Counted from the stretch's first letter, positions 18,033-27,746 are shown. The stretch is DNA of 64,000 nucleotides from Thermohalobaculum sp039513195 (GCA_039513195.1 JBCCRM010000011.1:62001-126000), one strand, 5' to 3'. Made by a program: numbers and translations. The notes: generated from the letters alone by a model not told the origin.

Positions 18033-19856
18033 CTACTCGACAGTCACGGATTTGGCGAGGTTCCTCGGTTGATCCACATCGGTCCCTTTGACCACAGCCG
18101 CGTGATATGCCAGCAGTTGTGCCGGCACGGCATACACGATAGGAGCGAAGCTGCTGGCGAATTCCGGCATTTCGATGACCCGCCAGACCCCCTGGCAACT
18201 AGCCTGGGCCTGTGGCGCATCGGTCACCAAAACGATCCGGCCGCCGCGGGCCATCACCTCCTGCATGTTCGAGAGCGTCTTTTCGAACAGCGCGTCCCGC
18301 GGGGCCATCACAACCACCGGTACCGCCTCGTCGATCAGCGCGATGGGGCCGTGCTTCAGCTCTCCCGAGGCATAGCCCTCGGCGTGGATGTAGCTGATTT
18401 CCTTGAGCTTTAATGCGCCTTCCAGCGCCATCGGGAACATCGCGCCGCGACCGAGATAGAGGACGTCACGGGCCTGCGCGATGTCCTGGGCGACCTCCGC
18501 GATCTTGGCCTCCTGCTCCAGCGCTTTGGCCATCAGCCGCGGCACGAAAATCAACTCTTCGATAAGCTTCGCCTCGGTCGCGGCGTCGAGATGCCCGCGC
18601 ACCCTGCCTGCGGTCACTGCGGCCAGGGCCAGCGTCACGAGCTGACAGGTGAAGGCTTTGGTGGAGGCGACGCCAATCTCCGGCCCCGCGAGCGTCGGCA
18701 GGACCAGGTCGACCTCCCGCCCGATGGAACTCTCGGTGACATTGATGACACCGGCGATCTGGCGCACCTGGCCATTGATGTGCCGCAGCGCCGCGAGCGT
18801 GTCCGCTGTCTCGCCGGATTGCGAGATGAAGATCGCGATCTCGTCCCCGGTCAGCGGATGGTCGCGATATCGGAACTCCGACGCGATATCGAGCTCCACC
18901 GGTAGTTTGGCGAGCTTCTCGAACCAGTATTTCGCAATCTGCCCGGCATAGGAGGCAGTGCCGCAGCCGACCAGGATCGCCCGGCTCGCGTTCTTCCAAT
19001 CCACCCCCTCGGCGAGGCTTGCAATGGCCGGGCGCTCCCCCGGCGCCGGACGGCTTAGGAGCTGAGAGAGAACGCCCGGCTGTTCGTGGATCTCCTTCGC
19101 CATGAAGTGGCGATGCGCGCCCTTGTCCATCAGCGCCTGCTCGACCGAGACGGTGCTGATGCCGCGGCGCACTTCGGCCCCCTCGGCGTCGTAGATCACC
19201 GCCCCCGCACGGGTTAGAACCGCGCAATCTCCGTCGTCGAGATAGCTGATCCGCGGTGTCATCGGCGACAGCGCCAGCGCGTCGGAGCCCACGAACATTT
19301 CGTCCTCGCCCCAGCCGATGGCGAGCGGCGGGCCGTGCCGGGCGGCGATCATCAGGTTGGGCTCGTTGTCGAACAGAAAGACCAGCGCGAAGGCGCCTTT
19401 GAGCTGCGCGAGGGTCATCCGCACCGCCTCGAGCGGGGTCGCGCCTTGGCCCAAAGCATGGGCGGCCATCTGCGCCACCACCTCGGTGTCGGTCTCGGTC
19501 CTGCAGGTTATGCCCTTTTTCCCGAGGGCGTCGCGCAGATCGGCAAAGTTCTCTATGATGCCGTTGTGGATCACATGGACCGACCCCGCGCTATGGGGAT
19601 GGGCGTTCTGGACCGTCGCTGCGCCATGGGTGGCCCAGCGTGTATGCCCCATGCCAATGCTGCCGCGCACGGGATCGGCGGCCACAAGATTGCGCAGCTC
19701 GCTCAGCTTGCCGACGGCCCGCCGGCTCTCCGGCTTGCCGTTAGAGAGCGTGGTCAAGCCGGCGCTGTCATAGCCGCGATATTCGAGGCGCTTTAACGCG
19801 TCTAGGATCCGGGGCGCCGCCTCTAGCTGCCCCACGACGCCGATGATGCCGCACAT
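18033..19856 (-). CDS. glmS: Glutamine--fructose-6-phosphate aminotransferase (isomerizing)
   Basis: GlmS makes glucosamine-6-phosphate from fructose-6-phosphate and glutamine, the first committed step to UDP-GlcNAc for cell wall and lipopolysaccharide. At 607 residues it has family length. The N-terminal nucleophile Cys follows the initiator Met (MCGIIGVVG), the glutaminase loop TRWATHGAAT is present, two SIS domains follow (CGTASYAGQIAKYW, SQSGETADTLAAL, LEGALKLKEISYIHAEGY), and the C-terminus DQPRNLAKSVTVE is canonical. It is 21 bp downstream of glmU, an operon that couples two steps of the same pathway. No glmS ribozyme is expected or seen. Confidence 0.98.
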   Translation of the reverse strand: MCGIIGVVGQLEAAPRILDALKRLEYRGYDSAGLTTLSNGKPESRRAVGKLSELRNLVAADPVRGSIGMGHTRWATHGAATVQNAHPHSAGSVHVIHNGIIENFADLRDALGKKGITCRTETDTEVVAQMAAHALGQGATPLEAVRMTLAQLKGAFALVFLFDNEPNLMIAARHGPPLAIGWGEDEMFVGSDALALSPMTPRISYLDDGDCAVLTRAGAVIYDAEGAEVRRGISTVSVEQALMDKGAHRHFMAKEIHEQPGVLSQLLSRPAPGERPAIASLAEGVDWKNASRAILVGCGTASYAGQIAKYWFEKLAKLPVELDIASEFRYRDHPLTGDEIAIFISQSGETADTLAALRHINGQVRQIAGVINVTESSIGREVDLVLPTLAGPEIGVASTKAFTCQLVTLALAAVTAGRVRGHLDAATEAKLIEELIFVPRLMAKALEQEAKIAEVAQDIAQARDVLYLGRGAMFPMALEGALKLKEISYIHAEGYASGELKHGPIALIDEAVPVVVMAPRDALFEKTLSNMQEVMARGGRIVLVTDAPQAQASCQGVWRVIEMPEFASSFAPIVYAVPAQLLAYHAAVVKGTDVDQPRNLAKSVTVE

Positions 19857-19877
19857 GCTCGTGACCTCATTGCGGGG

Positions 19878-21260
19878 CTATTGCCCGTCTGGGGCGGCTT
19901 GCTTTTCCGCCTTTTGCTGCTGGAGCCGTTGTCGCAGTCGCCTGCCGGTGCCTTCTCGGTTGTCCTGCTTGACCCGGGCGATGGCGAGTGCCTCGGCCGG
20001 GACATCTGTGGTGACCACCGTACCCGTTGCGACATAGGCGTTGTCGCCAACGCTGACCGGCGCGATCAGGGCAGTGTTGGTGCCGATGAAGGCGCCGGCG
20101 CCGATCTCGGTTCGGTGCTTCATGGTGCCGTCATAGTTGCAGGTGATCGTGCCCGCGCCCAGATTGGCCTCCGCGCCGACAACGGCATCGCCCACATAGG
20201 TCAGGTGGCTCGCCTTGGCGCCGGGGCCGAACTCGGCATTCTTCATCTCAACGAAATTGCCCACATGGGCGTTCCGGCCGATGGCAACACCGCCCCGCAG
20301 CCTGGCGAACGGGCCGATGGCAGCGCCCGGGGCAATCTCGCATTCGGTGAGGTGGCAGAAGGCTTTGATGTCGGCGTCGTCTCCCACCCGGACGCCTGGG
20401 CCGAAGACCACATTTGGGCCGACGGTAACGTCTTTGCCGAGCAGCGTGTCCCAGGCGAAATGGACGGTGTCGGGCGCGGTGAGCGTGGCGCCGGCCAGCA
20501 TATGGGCCCGCCGGGCTTCCGCTTGGAAGCGCGCTTCGGCGCGGGCGAGCTCGACCCGGTCGTTGACACCCTGGGTCTCTGCCTCTGGGCAAAACGTCGT
20601 TCGGGTGGTCAGCCCCTCTGCTGCGGCGATGCCGGGCAGGTCTGTGAGGTAGTACTCGGCCTGGGCGTTGTTGCAGCCGACTTTCTCTAGCAGCCGCGCA
20701 ATGGTGGCGGCGTCGCCCGCCATGACGCCAGAATTGCAGGCGGTGATCGCCAGTTCCTCCGCGTTCGCGTCCTTCGCCTCGACGATCCGGGCGAGGGTGC
20801 CGTCCGTGTCGATTACCAGGCGGCCATAGCCGGCCGGGTTCACGGCTTCGAAGCCGAGCACCATGATACCCGCCCCAGTGCCGAGGCCGGCAATCAGCCC
20901 CTCCAGTGTGGCGGGGCAGAGAGCGGGCACATCGCCATAGAGGACCAGCAGGTCGCCCTCGAACCCGGCGATCGCTGGCAGCGCGGCCATCACTGCGTGT
21001 CCCGTGCCGCGTTGTTCGGCCTGCAGACAAACCGCGGCGGTTGGAACAAGGGCTTGGGCCGCCTCGCCGACCGCCTCGGCGCCATGGCCAACGACCACCG
21101 CCAGCCGCGCAGGTGACAGCGCCTGCGCGGTGCGCAGCACATGGTGCAGCATCGGCGCGCCCGCAATCGGGTGAAGTACTTTCGGAATGGCGGAGCGCAT
21201 GCGCGTGCCCTTGCCTGCGGCGAGGACGACGATGGCGAGGGGGCGGCGCGTCTCGATCAT
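19878..21260 (-). CDS. glmU: Bifunctional UDP-N-acetylglucosamine pyrophosphorylase / glucosamine-1-phosphate N-acetyltransferase
   Basis: GlmU carries out the last two steps to UDP-GlcNAc. The N-terminal uridyltransferase has LAAGKGTRMRS (residues 14-24) and the substrate motifs QAEQRGTGHAV and YGDVPAL. The C-terminal half is a left-handed beta-helix of hexapeptide repeats with VGNFVEMKNAEFG, the LTYVGDAVVG segment and NYDGTMKHRTEIG. Length (460 residues) is normal. It is the first gene of glmU-glmS; the promoter lies in the 179 bp shared with the divergent HAD gene at 21440. Confidence 0.98.
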   Translation of the reverse strand: MIETRRPLAIVVLAAGKGTRMRSAIPKVLHPIAGAPMLHHVLRTAQALSPARLAVVVGHGAEAVGEAAQALVPTAAVCLQAEQRGTGHAVMAALPAIAGFEGDLLVLYGDVPALCPATLEGLIAGLGTGAGIMVLGFEAVNPAGYGRLVIDTDGTLARIVEAKDANAEELAITACNSGVMAGDAATIARLLEKVGCNNAQAEYYLTDLPGIAAAEGLTTRTTFCPEAETQGVNDRVELARAEARFQAEARRAHMLAGATLTAPDTVHFAWDTLLGKDVTVGPNVVFGPGVRVGDDADIKAFCHLTECEIAPGAAIGPFARLRGGVAIGRNAHVGNFVEMKNAEFGPGAKASHLTYVGDAVVGAEANLGAGTITCNYDGTMKHRTEIGAGAFIGTNTALIAPVSVGDNAYVATGTVVTTDVPAEALAIARVKQDNREGTGRRLRQRLQQQKAEKQAAPDGQ

Positions 21261-21439
21261 GGCGCTCGTTTACTGACAATTGCGGCGATGCGGAAGACCC
21301 GGGCCGATCAGAAAAGATTTCATGGTCTTGCAGCTTGTGGAGGATGGGGGTCGCCGCTCTCCGGGCTTGACCCGGCGCCTGGCGTCGGCCCAGAGAGAGG
21401 GCCGCCCCTGGAGGGCGCGCCGAGCGAGGAGGGGCCGCC

Positions 21440-22123
21440 ATGCGCGGGGCGATATTCGATCTGGACGGCACGCTGGCCGACACGGCGGCTGATCTGCTGG
21501 CGGCGGCGAATGTCGCGCTGGCGCCTCGGGGGTTGCCGGCGCTGGTGCTGGCGGAGGATCGGTCCTTCGCCGGGCGGGGCGGGAAGTCGATGATCCGCCG
21601 CGCGCTCGCCAAGGCCGGGCGGGATCCGGATAGTCTGGCTGAGGTCTCGCTGACCGAGGCGATCTATCCCGATCTGCTGGCAGCTTACGAGGGCGCGATT
21701 GCGGTCGAGACACGGCTCTTCGATGGGGTGGTGCCCTGTCTGGAGCGCCTGGCCGCCGCGGGCTGGGCGCTTGGCGTCTGTACCAACAAGCCGGAGCGGT
21801 TGGCTCGTATCCTGCTCGGCGAGCTTGGGGTCCTGGACCGGTTCGCCGCGGTTCTGGGCGCGGACACGCTGCCGGTGAGGAAGCCCGATCCTGAGCATTT
21901 CCGCGAGACGGCGCGGCGGATCCGGGCTGTCCCTGGGCGGTCGGTGATGCTTGGCGACACGCGGACGGATCTGGAGACGGCGCGGGCCGCGGGTGTACCC
22001 TGCGTGCTGACGCGTTTCGGTTTCGCCGCCGAGCCGCTGGATGTCTTGGCGCCTGACGCGGTCGTTGGCCACTATGATGAGATCCCAGCCGTGCTGGAGC
22101 GCCTGTCTACCGCCGCGGCGTGA
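21440..22123 (+). CDS. gph: HAD hydrolase, phosphoglycolate-phosphatase-like
   Basis: A 227-residue HAD subfamily IA protein. Motif I is FDLDGTLADT (Asp nucleophile at residue 7, acid at 9), motif II CTNKPE, motif III Lys in VRKPDPEHF, and motif IV MLGDTRTDLETA. The helical cap lies between motif I and II. These features match Gph, which removes 2-phosphoglycolate, though related sugar-phosphate phosphatases share them. GAGGAGGGG precedes the ATG. It is transcribed divergently from glmU, and a divergent gph next to the UDP-GlcNAc genes is a plausible alphaproteobacterial arrangement. Confidence 0.85.
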   Translation: MRGAIFDLDGTLADTAADLLAAANVALAPRGLPALVLAEDRSFAGRGGKSMIRRALAKAGRDPDSLAEVSLTEAIYPDLLAAYEGAIAVETRLFDGVVPCLERLAAAGWALGVCTNKPERLARILLGELGVLDRFAAVLGADTLPVRKPDPEHFRETARRIRAVPGRSVMLGDTRTDLETARAAGVPCVLTRFGFAAEPLDVLAPDAVVGHYDEIPAVLERLSTAAA

Positions 22124-22229
22124 TCTCGGTTGGTTGCTCCGCCTTCCTCGATTTTTCGTCCGGCATTCCGCCGCTCGCCTGAACAGCCCTGTGTCCCCAT
22201 TGATTGAGGCGCGGCTTTTCTGGGAGGCG

Positions 22230-22308
22230 TTCCGCCCGGGCTGACGCCCGGCCGTCCCGGCCGCCGCGTCACCCTCCCGGCATGTGGCATTTCTGGCGCC
22301 CGCGGCGG
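22230..22308 (+). repeat. REP-like repeat, site 4 (single clear unit)
   Basis: A complete forward unit: TTCCGCC at 22230, a short CGGGC..GCCCG hairpin, GCCGTCCCGGCCGCCGCG, CCTCCCGGCATGTGGC, and CGCCCGCGGCGG ending at 22308. It matches site 5 (43.9 kb) almost block for block. No clear inverted partner is seen next to it. Confidence 0.75.
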
Positions 22309-23447
22309 TGGGTCGACGGTGGCGCTGCTGGGTCGGTCGGCGGGGAGCGGCAAGACCGGGCGCCTGAGGCGGTGAAACCCGCGCTCAATTAGGCCCTCCG
22401 CCGCGTGCGCGGATCTGTCCATTGGCCTCAACCGCCGTCGCGGCGGCCCCGACCCGGGCGGGCCTTTAGGCCCGGTCGGGGTCCGTGTCATGCGGGGCAT
22501 CCTCCGCAGTCGCTCGCAGCCTTGCTATCGGTCCAGCTCCTTCCGGGCTTTGAAGATCATCGAAACTGGGCTCACTTCCCTGTCCTGACCCCCAACGACC
22601 TGGACCGGGCGCGGCCGCGTCGCCAGAGCCCGCACCGCCTGAAACACCGCGTGCCAGGGCTCGCGGCCCTCGCATGTGTTTCAATCCCCGTCCGCATACC
22701 GGGACGCATCGGAGATGCACATCTCTCCGCCGCCCGGACCAAATAGTTTAGCGGTGCCGCCTCGGTCGATCCATCGGCAGCGGCGGCGCGGCCAGTGTCG
22801 ATCAAGACGCGCACCGCGTCGCCCGCGAAACGCTCACCCGGCGCCTCCTGCGCGTGTTAATAGCGATCGTCGATTTTCCCAATCACCAGTTCACCGCATT
22901 GATCCCTCGACCGCTTCGCGACAGGTCGGGGGGAGACAAGCGCCTGCTCGACGAACCGCTCCCTGCCGCCAGCGACACTGCCTACTTGGTTTTGCCCACA
23001 TTTGGTGTAGGGGCGGCCCTTCACCATCGGATGCGCTGCGACCCGTTGGCAGATATTGGGGCACCGTATCACCCGCCGCGGCAAGATCTATCGGACCGCC
23101 GGGTCCCGGGCGTTGATGTCGAAGCTACAGAACGGCCCATGGGCACTCGAGGCGCACTCCGAAGTGCGCCTAGGATCGCCCGCGCTGCCTCGGCCTTGGC
23201 CTGCGAGTTGCCCAGGAGGATATCGGCGATGCGGCAGCCCTGCAGTTCTTAATCGAGTTGCTTATCGAACAGCGATTCGCGTTAGGTCCCCAGCCGTTGC
23301 ATCGGCCTGGCGGCGCCGATCGCCGGCGGGCGCGATCCGGTGCCGACGCGCCGGGGGACCGAACGATCCGGCAGTACCCGTCATCGCGGTCGGCTTAATC
23401 GCCGCGGGCGTAGCTGCCTTGCATTATGGCTGGGTGACCGCCATCGC
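22309..23447. other. Gene desert, possible degraded DNA
   Basis: About 1.1 kb with no credible gene. Open frames here are short, lack ribosome-binding sites, and are rich in Arg, Pro and Gly as expected from random GC-rich DNA. One short minus-strand frame at about 22857-23084 has a coherent-looking stretch (PMVKGRPYTKCGQ...GELVIGKIDDRY) that could be a remnant of an inactivated gene, but I recognise no family. Composition is less regular than in the neighbouring coding DNA. Confidence 0.5.
22447..22481 (+). terminator. Strong GC hairpin downstream of gph and the repeat
   Basis: CCCCGACC at 22447-22454 pairs with GGTCGGGG at 22474-22481, with inner pairing GGGC/GCCC around a TTTA loop. No T tract follows, so it is not a standard intrinsic terminator. 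It may stabilise transcript ends or simply be part of repeat-derived DNA. Confidence 0.4.
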
Positions 23448-24401
23448 CTACGGCGCGCGGTCCGTAGAGGGGGCGCAGTCGAACTGCCGGCGATAGGCGC
23501 GGGAGAAGCTTTCGGAGCTGTCGAATCCGGCCAAAAGCGCGATCTTGCCGACTGGCTCGTGCGAGTTGCGCAGCAGGTTGCGCGCATGGTCCAGGCGCAG
23601 CGTTAGGTAGTAGGCCGATGGCGCCCGGCGCAGATACCGGTGAAAGAGCCGTCGCAGCCGCCAATCCGGCAAACCAAGCCGCGCCGCGATCTCCGTCACT
23701 CGCAAGGGCCGGTCTAGATTGGCCATCATCAGCTCGACCGCCCTGGCGAGGTCCCGGTTCAGCCGCGGCAGCGCCCAATCCCGCCCGAAGGCGCCGGCCG
23801 CACGCTCCTGCCCCATGGGCCGGTAGTTCAACACCTCGGCCACGCGCAGCGCCAAGGGGCGGGAGGCGAAATGCCCGATCAGCGCCAGGGTCATGTCGAA
23901 AGTCGCCACCCCACCGGCAGAGGAGCAGCGGTCGCCGCCCAAATCGACCAGCTTGTCGGCGAAGAGGGCATCTCCATACCGTTCCCGGAACCCCGCAATC
24001 GACTCGTGATGGGCCGCCGCAGGGCGTCGGGTCAGAAGCCCCGCCTCGGCAAAGATCATCGCACCGGTCTCGACACACCCCATCAGCGTACCGCGGGCCG
24101 CATGGCGGCGCAGCCAGGCGCCGAGGCGCGCGGATAGCATCCGCTCCGGGCCGTAGGAAGCGATCAACACCACCGCCTCCGCCCGTTGCTCATCCAGCCC
24201 ACCATCCACGGCCATGGTCAGCCCGCTCGAGCTGCGCACGGGGCAGCCATCGGCACTCAGCAAACGCCAGCGGAACAGCGGCCGCGGGCTTTCGCGATTG
24301 GCGATGCGCAACGGGTCAGTCACTAGCGAGAGGGAGACCATCGAGAACCCCTCTGCGATCACGACCTCGATGCGGTGCGGACCCGGTTGCATTGCTGTCA
24401 T
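23448..24401 (-). CDS. AraC-family regulator with DJ-1/PfpI-type sensor domain (GlxA/CdhR-like)
   Basis: A 317-residue protein with an N-terminal class-I glutamine-amidotransferase-like sensing domain (IEVVIAEGFSMVSLSLVTDPLRIAN..., with a Cys in GCVETGAMIFAEAGLL) and a C-terminal AraC DNA-binding domain with two helix-turn-helix units (RVTEIAARLGLPDWRLRRLFHRYL and PVGKIALLAGFDSSESFSRAYRRQF). This architecture is that of GlxA and of CdhR/GbdR, which control carnitine and glycine-betaine catabolism in Pseudomonas. It is divergent from the catabolic operon starting at 24491 and is the obvious candidate regulator of it. Confidence 0.88.
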   Translation of the reverse strand: MTAMQPGPHRIEVVIAEGFSMVSLSLVTDPLRIANRESPRPLFRWRLLSADGCPVRSSSGLTMAVDGGLDEQRAEAVVLIASYGPERMLSARLGAWLRRHAARGTLMGCVETGAMIFAEAGLLTRRPAAAHHESIAGFRERYGDALFADKLVDLGGDRCSSAGGVATFDMTLALIGHFASRPLALRVAEVLNYRPMGQERAAGAFGRDWALPRLNRDLARAVELMMANLDRPLRVTEIAARLGLPDWRLRRLFHRYLRRAPSAYYLTLRLDHARNLLRNSHEPVGKIALLAGFDSSESFSRAYRRQFDCAPSTDRAP

Positions 24402-24490
24402 TTTGTATCAGAAAACTGTGTGTTTGGGTCAAGCCCAGCGACGCTGGCCGCGCTATGCTTCGGAGTCCCGATCCGGAGTGACCGCCCCCA
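24402..24490. promoter_or_regulatory. Divergent intergenic region between AraC-type regulator and CoA operon
   Basis: These 89 bp are the only space for promoters and operators of both the regulator and the long operon to the right. The part next to the regulator is AT-richer (TTTTGTATCAGAAAACTG) than the surroundings, and TTTGGGTCAAGCCCA contains a short imperfect inverted repeat. No defined binding-site consensus can be assigned. Confidence 0.4.
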
Positions 24491-26596
24491 ATGCACGGAC
24501 CCATCGCCGCCCAGCATCCCCTGGAGCCGCTGTTCCGACCCCGAGCCGTGGTGTTCGTCGGGGGCTCCAACCTGTCGGCGACGCTGCGATATCACCGCGA
24601 GCAGGGGTTTGCCGGCGAGACCTGGGTCCTGAACGCGAAGTACCGTATGTTGGAGGGGTTTCCCTGTTTCCCCGCCGTCGAGGATCTGCCAGGCGCGCCG
24701 GATCTCGCCTTCCTGGCTATCCGCCGCGAGGCCGCCATCGATACCATCGCCGCCCTTCGACACCGGGGCTGCCGGGCGGTCGTTGCCATGACCGCGGGCT
24801 TTGCCGAGACGGGGGCGGAGGGCGCAGGTTTCCAGGCGCAGTTCCTGGAGGCCGTCGGCGACATGGCAGCGCTGGGGCCGAACACGCTGGGCCTGATCAA
24901 CTGCGTCGAGCCGATGGCGGCGATGATGGACCATCTGGGCGTCCGCCATACCGAGCGTGGGGTCGCCATCGTCAGCCAAGGTGGTGGGCTGATCTGCGAC
25001 GCGGTCTTCGCCGACCGTGGGCTCGAGATGACGCATATGCTCGGCTGCGGGAACCAGGCAAAGACAACGGTGGCCGACTGCGTCGACTACTTGCTCGACC
25101 ATCCGGGCGTCACGGCCGTGGGCCTGGCCTTCGAAGGGTTGCCCGATACGGGTGCGCTCCGCCGGGCAGCGGTCAAAGCTCTCCGCCTCGGCAAGCCCAT
25201 CGTCGCCATGAAGTTCGGGCGCACGGATGCGGGGGCGCGGGCTGCGGCCTCCCACACCGCGTCAATGGCCGGCGAAGGAGCCGCCTGGCAGGCGCTGTTC
25301 GACCGGCTCGGCATTGTCAGCGTCACCGGCGTGTCGGAGTTTTTCGAGGTTCTGAAGCTGTTTCACTCCGGCCAGATCCCAAAGGGTCGGCGGGCACTGG
25401 TCACCGCGGCCTCCGGCGTCATGGGCGTGCTGCTGGCCGACCATCTCAGCGCCGCGGGGTTCGAGATGCCGCAGCCCTCGCCCGCAACCGTCGAGAGGCT
25501 GCGTTCCATCTTGCCCGGGATCGCGACACCCGGGAACCCGCAGGATATCACCATGGCCGCCTGGAACGACCGGGCCCGGCAGGCGGCGATCTATGACGCG
25601 CTGATGGCGGAGGGGTATGATATCGCGATGATGGTACAGAACTACCCGCGCGATGGTATGTGGGACATCGCTGAATACGCGGCGCAGTTGGAGGCGTTGG
25701 CCGAGGCCTGTAGGGGCCGCGATGTGGCGGCCATGCAGCTCGCGCCGCTGGTGGACTGCTATCCCGCCGCAGCGCGGGAAGAGACCGTGGCGCTGGGGCT
25801 CGCGCCGATGCAAGGGCTGTCGGAATGCCTGGTGGCGCTGGACCGCGCAGCTTGGTGGCGCGGTAGGCGAGAGACCCTGATTGCCGAAGCGGAGGCGTTG
25901 GGGCTGGATGCCCTGCCTGCGCCTGCCGCGCCCCGAAGGCTGGACGAGGCGGCGGCCAAGGCTCTGCTGGCAGCGGCCGGTCTACCCGTGCCGGCGGGCA
26001 GGTTGGTGGCCGCCGACGAGGCCGCCGCTGCCGCGGAGGCGATTGGGTTTCCGGTGGCTCTGAAGGCGGTGGATGCGCGGCTCCTCCACAAGACTGAAGC
26101 GGGGGCCGTGCGGCTTGGCTTGCGTTCGGCGGTGGAAGTCGCCGAGGCGGTCACTGTGATGCGCAAGACCATGGCGCGCAAGGTGCCGGGGATCCCGCTG
26201 AGCGACGTGCTGGTGGAGGCAATGGCAGCGGATGTGGTGGCAGAAGTGATGGCCTCGGTCCGCCACGACCCGTTCGTGGGCCCTGTGATGATGATCGCCG
26301 GTGGCGGGGTCGAGGCGGAGCTTTGGAACGACCATGCGGTGATCGCCTTTCCAGTGACGGAGGCCGAGGTCGAAACCGCCCTCGACAGCCTGAAGATCGC
26401 CGCCAAGCTCGTCGGGTGGCGAGGACGCCCTGCCGGAGACCGGGAGGCCCTGGTTGCAGCGCTGATGGCTCTGGCCCGCTTTGCGGAGGCGCAGGCCGGA
26501 CGGCTGGAGGAGGTCGAGATCAACCCGATCTTGGTCGGGCAATCCGGTGTCTGCGCGGTCGATGCGGTTTTGAGCCTGGAGGTGGGCGATGGCTGA
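24491..26596 (+). CDS. NDP-forming acyl-CoA synthetase / acetate-CoA ligase family protein
   Basis: A 701-residue single-chain member of the NDP-forming acyl-CoA synthetase family. The order is a CoA-binding Rossmann domain (FVGGSNLSATLRYHREQGF, about residues 20-130), a succinyl-CoA-ligase-like region (IVSQGGGLICDAVFADRGL, SHTASMAGEGAAWQALF with the probable phosphohistidine region at SHT), and a C-terminal ATP-grasp domain (LPVPAGRLVAADEAAAAAEAIGFPVALKAV..., EINPILVG). It would activate an acid with ATP, giving ADP and phosphate. First gene of the operon; it overlaps the next gene by 8 bp. The acid is unknown, but context suggests a betaine-like or short branched acid. Confidence 0.9.
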   Translation: MHGPIAAQHPLEPLFRPRAVVFVGGSNLSATLRYHREQGFAGETWVLNAKYRMLEGFPCFPAVEDLPGAPDLAFLAIRREAAIDTIAALRHRGCRAVVAMTAGFAETGAEGAGFQAQFLEAVGDMAALGPNTLGLINCVEPMAAMMDHLGVRHTERGVAIVSQGGGLICDAVFADRGLEMTHMLGCGNQAKTTVADCVDYLLDHPGVTAVGLAFEGLPDTGALRRAAVKALRLGKPIVAMKFGRTDAGARAAASHTASMAGEGAAWQALFDRLGIVSVTGVSEFFEVLKLFHSGQIPKGRRALVTAASGVMGVLLADHLSAAGFEMPQPSPATVERLRSILPGIATPGNPQDITMAAWNDRARQAAIYDALMAEGYDIAMMVQNYPRDGMWDIAEYAAQLEALAEACRGRDVAAMQLAPLVDCYPAAAREETVALGLAPMQGLSECLVALDRAAWWRGRRETLIAEAEALGLDALPAPAAPRRLDEAAAKALLAAAGLPVPAGRLVAADEAAAAAEAIGFPVALKAVDARLLHKTEAGAVRLGLRSAVEVAEAVTVMRKTMARKVPGIPLSDVLVEAMAADVVAEVMASVRHDPFVGPVMMIAGGGVEAELWNDHAVIAFPVTEAEVETALDSLKIAAKLVGWRGRPAGDREALVAALMALARFAEAQAGRLEEVEINPILVGQSGVCAVDAVLSLEVGDG

Positions 26597-27746
26597 TCTC
26601 CGCCCCCTGCACGGGCTGAAAGTGGTCGATCTCAGCCGCAATGCGCCGGGCCCGCTAGCCACGATGCTGATGGCCGATTTCGGCGCGGAGGTGACCCAGG
26701 TCGTTCGCCCGGTGCAGCCGGGGTTTGAGCACTATTCGGGCGGTACGGCGGATGATCCCTACACCGCCATGCGATTTCAGCGCTATGACGCGGCGATGCG
26801 GGGCAAACGATCCGTCGCCCTCGATCTGAAAACCGAGCAGGGGCGGGAGGCGGTGCTGCGCCTGACCGACCGCGCCGATGTGTTCGTCGAGGAGATGCGG
26901 CCCGGCAAGGCTGCGAAGCTGGGCTTGGGCTATAAGGCTCTCGCGGCTCGGAACCCGGGGCTGATCTATTGCTCGATCTCAGGCTTTGGACAGACCGGGC
27001 CGCTGCGAGACGCCCCAGGGCATGACCTGACCTATTTGGCGCTCTCCGGCGCGTTGAGCCTGATCCGGGATGAGGCCGACCGGCCGGTCAACCCGCAGAA
27101 CATTTTGGCTGATAATGGTGCGGGCAGCATGATGGCCCTGGTCGGCGTGTTGTTGGCCTTGATCGCCCGGGCGCGCACCGGGCGGGGGCAGCATGTCGAT
27201 GTGTCGATCACCGATGCGACCCTGGTCTTGATGACGGATTTGATCTCCACCGCGCTCGGCGGTGGCCATGATCCGGAGGGGTGGCGTGGTAGGTACACCG
27301 GTGAGGCGCCGCATTTCCGGCCCTATCGCTGCGCCTGTGGCGGTTGGCTGACTGTGGCGGCCCTTGAGACTGTCTTTGCCGAGCGGTTCTTTGCCGTGCT
27401 GGGTCGGGCCGATCTGGCGGAGGCACTTGCGGATCGGGGGCGCTGGCCTTGGATCCGGGCGGAGCTGGAGGCTGCGTTTGCGGCTAGATCCCGCGACGAG
27501 TGGATCGCGGCATTTGAGGGACAGGAGGCCTGTGTCGCGCCCATGCTGAGCCTTGCGGAGGCAGCGGCGCATCCGCAGACCCGAGCCCGAGAGATGGTTG
27601 TCGAAACAGACGGCATCCGTCAGGTCGGCATCGCCCCGAAGCTCTCCGCAACGCCCGGCGGCATATCCGCCCCGCCGCGCCGGCTGGGCGAGGACACCGC
27701 CGCGGTGCTCGCGGAGCTCGGCCTTTCCGAAAGAGCAGCGCCGTGA
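26589..27746 (+). CDS. Family III CoA-transferase (CaiB/BaiF type)
   Basis: A 385-residue CoA-transferase that moves CoA between carboxylic acids without classical ping-pong intermediates. Family signs are the N-terminal LHGLKVVDLSRNAPGPLATMLMADFGAEV, the DLKTEQGREAVLRL segment, FVEEMRPGKAAKLGLGY, and CSISGFGQTGPLRDAPGHDLTY. An Asp at about residue 150 in the PGHDLTY region is the expected catalytic carboxylate. Position after an acyl-CoA ligase and before an enoyl-CoA hydratase resembles CaiB in carnitine metabolism, but BaiF- or formyl-CoA-type roles cannot be excluded. Confidence 0.9.
   Translation: MADLRPLHGLKVVDLSRNAPGPLATMLMADFGAEVTQVVRPVQPGFEHYSGGTADDPYTAMRFQRYDAAMRGKRSVALDLKTEQGREAVLRLTDRADVFVEEMRPGKAAKLGLGYKALAARNPGLIYCSISGFGQTGPLRDAPGHDLTYLALSGALSLIRDEADRPVNPQNILADNGAGSMMALVGVLLALIARARTGRGQHVDVSITDATLVLMTDLISTALGGGHDPEGWRGRYTGEAPHFRPYRCACGGWLTVAALETVFAERFFAVLGRADLAEALADRGRWPWIRAELEAAFAARSRDEWIAAFEGQEACVAPMLSLAEAAAHPQTRAREMVVETDGIRQVGIAPKLSATPGGISAPPRRLGEDTAAVLAELGLSERAAP

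Noticed and set aside
18033..18200. Possible glmS ribozyme or riboswitch near glmS
   Set aside because: glmS ribozymes lie upstream of glmS in Gram-positive bacteria; here glmU directly precedes glmS by 21 bp, leaving no space.
22857..23084. A 75-codon minus-strand frame in the gene desert that looked like an enzyme or transposase remnant
   Set aside because: No motif of any transposase or enzyme family could be identified, and the flanking frames are closed.
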